Source: JBDTNQ01 sp039933635 | Lineage (GTDB): Bacteria > Acidobacteriota > Vicinamibacteria > Vicinamibacterales > SCN-69-37 | Assembly (NCBI GenBank): GCA_039933635.1 | Contig: JBDTNQ010000005.1 | Location: 1 to 64,000, forward strand | Direction: 5' to 3' | DNA: 64,000 bases | Part shown: positions 61,831 to 64,000 of the stretch, piece by piece | Numbering within the stretch: the stretch's first letter is position 1 | Layout: every line of letters starts with the position of its first letter | The notes under the pieces: generated by a model | What the model was told of the DNA's origin: nothing | Seen by the model: only the letters and a program-made list of their open reading frames with translations | Database searches by the model: none | Made by a program: the position numbers and the translations under genes

Positions 61831-63146
61831 GGTTGGCTGTCGGGACCCCTCGTGGCGTCTCGAGGCAGCGTGATCGTAATCGTAGTGCCTTCGCCTTCGT
61901 TGGAGCGCAGATGCATCGTGCCGCCGAGCTGATCGATCGTCGAGACGGTCACGAAGAGGCCCAGACCCATACCGCTGCCTTCGGGGCGCGTGGTGAAGAA
62001 CGGTTCGCCCGCACGGGACTGGACGTGTGGGGACATGCCGGCGCCCCGGTCGGCAATGGTGAAGATCACGCGGTCGCCCTCGTGGCTGGCCGAGAGGGAC
62101 ACGCGATCGCCGTTGGACGATGCCTGGATGCCGTTGCGCACGATGTTGACGATGGCTCGCGAGACGGCCCCGACGGGCCATCGCGTCTCGACCCCGGAGG
62201 GCAGTGAGACGTCGAGCCGGGCGCGATCGTCGGGAGGCAGCAGCGCCAGCAGGTCCGTCTCGAGGCTGGACAGCGATTGTGGGGTCGGCGCTTCGCCGGC
62301 AAGCTCACCCGATCGGCCCGCCATGTCCTGCAGCACGCGTTTGCAGCGATCGATTTCCGAGCGAATCAGGCGGACGTCCTCGTGCCGCGCGGCGGCGCCG
62401 GGCACGTCCGCCAGACTGCGTTCCAGTTCGCGTGCGGCGACGGCGATCGTGCCGAGCGGCGTGCTCAATTCGTGCGCGGCGCCGGCGGCCAGCGTGGCGA
62501 GGCTGATCATGTGCGCGTCCCGGTTACGACGTTCCCGCAGCGTCATCAGCGCGCGGTCGCGCCGCTCGATCAACGTCGCGAGACGCGCGACGACCAACGC
62601 CACGATGAGTGAGGTGGCGCCGAAGGCCAGCCACATGCCTTCGACGTGCATGGCAATCTCGGGGTGCATCAGCCGCGCGGCCCGGAGCTGCTGGGATGGC
62701 ATCAGGAACAGCACCCCATATCCCGTGATCGAGAGCGTCGTTACGATCCACGTCCACACGCGTCCGAGCACCAGCGCCGCGAGCACGATGTCGACGAGGT
62801 AGAAGATGCTGACCGGGTTCAGGATGCCGCCGCTGTCGAGCAGCAGGGCGGACAGCCCGACGACATCGGCGGACACGAGCCAGCCGCCAATGGCGAGCGG
62901 CGGCGTGGGACGCCGGCGCAAACGGTACGCGAGCCAGATGTTCGAGACGGCCCCGGCGACGACGAACAACGTGGGACCGACGAACGACGTCGGCACACCC
63001 AGGCCGCGCCAGCCGGCGAAGATCGCGCCGGCCCCCGCGGCCACGCCGGCCCAGCGCACCATCACGAGCCAGGCCAGCGCCACGGCGTCTTGTGAGGACT
63101 CGTCACCGCGAAATGGGCGCGCCGGGGAGAGGAGAGACGGGGACAC
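61827..63146 (-). CDS. RegB/PrrB-type redox sensor histidine kinase
   Basis: A 439-residue membrane kinase with about six N-terminal helices (about 20-195). LDSGGILNPVSIFYLVDIVLAALVLG carries the RegB ubiquinone-site heptapeptide, here GGILNPV instead of GGxxNPF. The phosphoacceptor is His225 in AAGAAHELSTPLGT, with HATPase motifs NIVRNGIQAS, DRGAGMS and SGMGLGLFV. A redox-sensing Cys next to the His region, as in RegB, is absent apart from Cys in DRCKRVL. GTG 63146 has TAAAGT seven bases upstream. Confidence 0.92.
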   Translation of the reverse strand: MSPSLLSPARPFRGDESSQDAVALAWLVMVRWAGVAAGAGAIFAGWRGLGVPTSFVGPTLFVVAGAVSNIWLAYRLRRRPTPPLAIGGWLVSADVVGLSALLLDSGGILNPVSIFYLVDIVLAALVLGRVWTWIVTTLSITGYGVLFLMPSQQLRAARLMHPEIAMHVEGMWLAFGATSLIVALVVARLATLIERRDRALMTLRERRNRDAHMISLATLAAGAAHELSTPLGTIAVAARELERSLADVPGAAARHEDVRLIRSEIDRCKRVLQDMAGRSGELAGEAPTPQSLSSLETDLLALLPPDDRARLDVSLPSGVETRWPVGAVSRAIVNIVRNGIQASSNGDRVSLSASHEGDRVIFTIADRGAGMSPHVQSRAGEPFFTTRPEGSGMGLGLFVTVSTIDQLGGTMHLRSNEGEGTTITITLPRDATRGPDSQP

Positions 63147-63153
63147 TCAGGGA

Positions 63154-63159
63154 ACTTTA
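63154..63159 (-). promoter_or_regulatory. TAAAGT -10 element, leaderless-type, for the RegB-like kinase
   Basis: On the minus strand TAAAGT is followed by seven bases and GTG 63146. No Shine-Dalgarno sequence lies between. Confidence 0.45.
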
Positions 63160-63241
63160 CAGGCTGCCGGCCCTCCGTGAGCCCCGGGGCCACTCTGGAA
63201 GCCTGTCGCCCGGAACCGGTGGCCTGTGTAAGTATCCCTGC

Positions 63242-64000
63242 GTGTCGGCGGGCGGCTACACGTTCGGTCCGTTTGAGGTCAACCTGGTCTCGCGCCGGTT
63301 GATGCGCGATGGGGAAGCCCAGGCCCTGGGCACCCGGCATTTCGAGGTGCTCGTCGCCCTTGTATCGCGATTCGGTCAGGTGGTGTCAAAAGACCTTCTC
63401 GTCGAAGCGGGCTGGCAGAACGTGGCCGTCACCGACAATAGCCTGGAGCAGGCGATTTCGGCTGTTCGCGCCGTCCTCGGACCGTCACCGTCTGGCGAAT
63501 CGTACGTCCGCACGGTCCCACGCCGCGGTTACACGTTCATCGGGACCGTCCAGCCTCTGCGCGCGACCGAGGCGGGCTTCGATGCGGCGCTCGAGCCGCA
63601 TCGCGCGTGGATGGAAGGGCGGGCAGCTCTCGAGCGGCTCGGTCGCCATGAAGCCGGTGTGGCGCTGCGGGCGTTCGAGCGGGCGATTGAGGCGGCGCCG
63701 CACGATGCGGCCCTGCACATCGGCCTTGCAAACGCGTGTGCCTGGCAGTTCGAGGCCACGCGCGCTGACGACGATCCGGCCGTGGAGATGCTGGCGCGAG
63801 CCCTCACGCACGCGCGCGAAGCCTGCCGGATCGATCTGCAGTACGGCGAAGCGTGGGCCACGCTGGGCTTTGTGTTGAACCGCGCCGGCGACGTGGCGGA
63901 AGGACTCGCGGCGGTGCGTCGCGCGGTGTCGCTCGAACCCGGCAGCTGGCGCCATCATCTCCGCCTCGCGTTCGTGAGCTGGGGGGAGGAACGCCTGCGC
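63242..64000 (+). CDS. Winged-helix transcriptional regulator with TPR region (3' end outside window)
   Basis: The frame opens at GTG 63242 and continues past the window end (253 codons seen). Residues 3-97 form an OmpR-type winged-helix domain without a receiver (YTFGPFEVNLVSRRLMRDGE; RHFEVLVALVSRFGQVVSKD; ending YVRTVPRRGYTFIG), as in CadC/ToxR-type proteins. From about 115 on, TPR-like helices appear (RAALERLGRHEAGVALRAFERAI; YGEAWATLGFVLNRAGDVAEG). No membrane helix is seen in this part. It is divergent from the RegB-type kinase, so one might regulate the other. Confidence 0.85.
   Translation, partial: MSAGGYTFGPFEVNLVSRRLMRDGEAQALGTRHFEVLVALVSRFGQVVSKDLLVEAGWQNVAVTDNSLEQAISAVRAVLGPSPSGESYVRTVPRRGYTFIGTVQPLRATEAGFDAALEPHRAWMEGRAALERLGRHEAGVALRAFERAIEAAPHDAALHIGLANACAWQFEATRADDDPAVEMLARALTHAREACRIDLQYGEAWATLGFVLNRAGDVAEGLAAVRRAVSLEPGSWRHHLRLAFVSWGEERLR

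Noticed and set aside
1..64000. tRNA or rRNA genes, prophage or insertion sequences
   Set aside because: I read the intergenic spacers and found no cloverleaf with a T-loop GTTCGA-type box, no rRNA-like conserved stretch, no transposase or integrase and no terminal inverted repeats around a gene. A covariance-model search would be decisive.

Overview
This window is strongly G+C-rich bacterial chromosome. Coding is dense on both strands, and no rRNA, tRNA, CRISPR array, phage gene or insertion sequence is visible. Gene content points to a free-living heterotroph of the Acidobacteriota, most likely a Vicinamibacteria-type (subdivision 6) lineage: several multi-domain hybrid kinases, Tat-exported sugar enzymes, TonB/TPR/PEGA envelope proteins, RegB/RegA-type redox signalling, and an EfpL-type elongation factor. 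That placement is an inference from style and content; no marker gene proves it. No gene-free stretch exceeds 300 bases; the longest are about 170-240 bases.

Layout. 1-6152: two overlapping hybrid histidine kinases, the first with a HAMP array of near-identical 92-residue repeats. 6230-8210: secreted esterase and an MpaB-type oxygenase. 8327-13766: Lhr helicase overlapping a Nei-type DNA glycosylase. 13938-21613: C1 peptidase, methyltransferases, a two-domain VOC dioxygenase, RsmE, a Tat-exported sugar isomerase, small VOC/YCII proteins, rhodanese and an HtrA protease. 21668-25017: OmpR-type two-component system, a methyltransferase and an EVE protein. 25038-33682: AAA ATPase, KDG permease, unknown small proteins, an AlkZ-like glycosylase, a membrane protein/methyltransferase pair, and MarR with a ClC channel. 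33714-40750: EfpL, a very large DUF3857/transglutaminase/TonB protein, an SMP-30 lactonase and a TonB/PEGA pair. 40917-45206: PGM1-type ATP-grasp ligase, Mop-domain regulator, ModA and an AI-2E transporter. 45219-53844: Tat-exported glycosidase-like protein, TPR protein, UPF0261, SDR, thiolase and MFS permease. 53942-61237: an aldo/keto reductase, then a six-gene tightly coupled operon (deoxyhypusine-synthase-like, HldD-like epimerase, DprE1-like, DprE2-like, ProC, ornithine aminotransferase). 61294-64000: RegA/RegB-type pair and a divergent winged-helix/TPR regulator cut by the window end.

How the genes work together. Stop/start overlaps (ATGA, GTGA, ATGGTAG, ATGCCTGA) tie many neighbours into translationally coupled units. 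Eight genes instead carry a TAnnnT hexamer 6-7 bases before their start codon, the signature of leaderless transcription. Three DNA-repair proteins of the glycosylase type (Lhr C-terminal region, Nei, AlkZ-like) lie within 21 kb.

Most unusual items: the six-gene operon pairing sugar-epimerase genes of the DprE1/DprE2 type with ornithine-to-proline enzymes and a deoxyhypusine-synthase homologue; a predicted three-way-junction RNA directly before the gene at 27925; and a short palindromic repeat present twice between genes and once inside lhr, where it sits in an apparent in-frame insertion flanked by a 6-base duplication.
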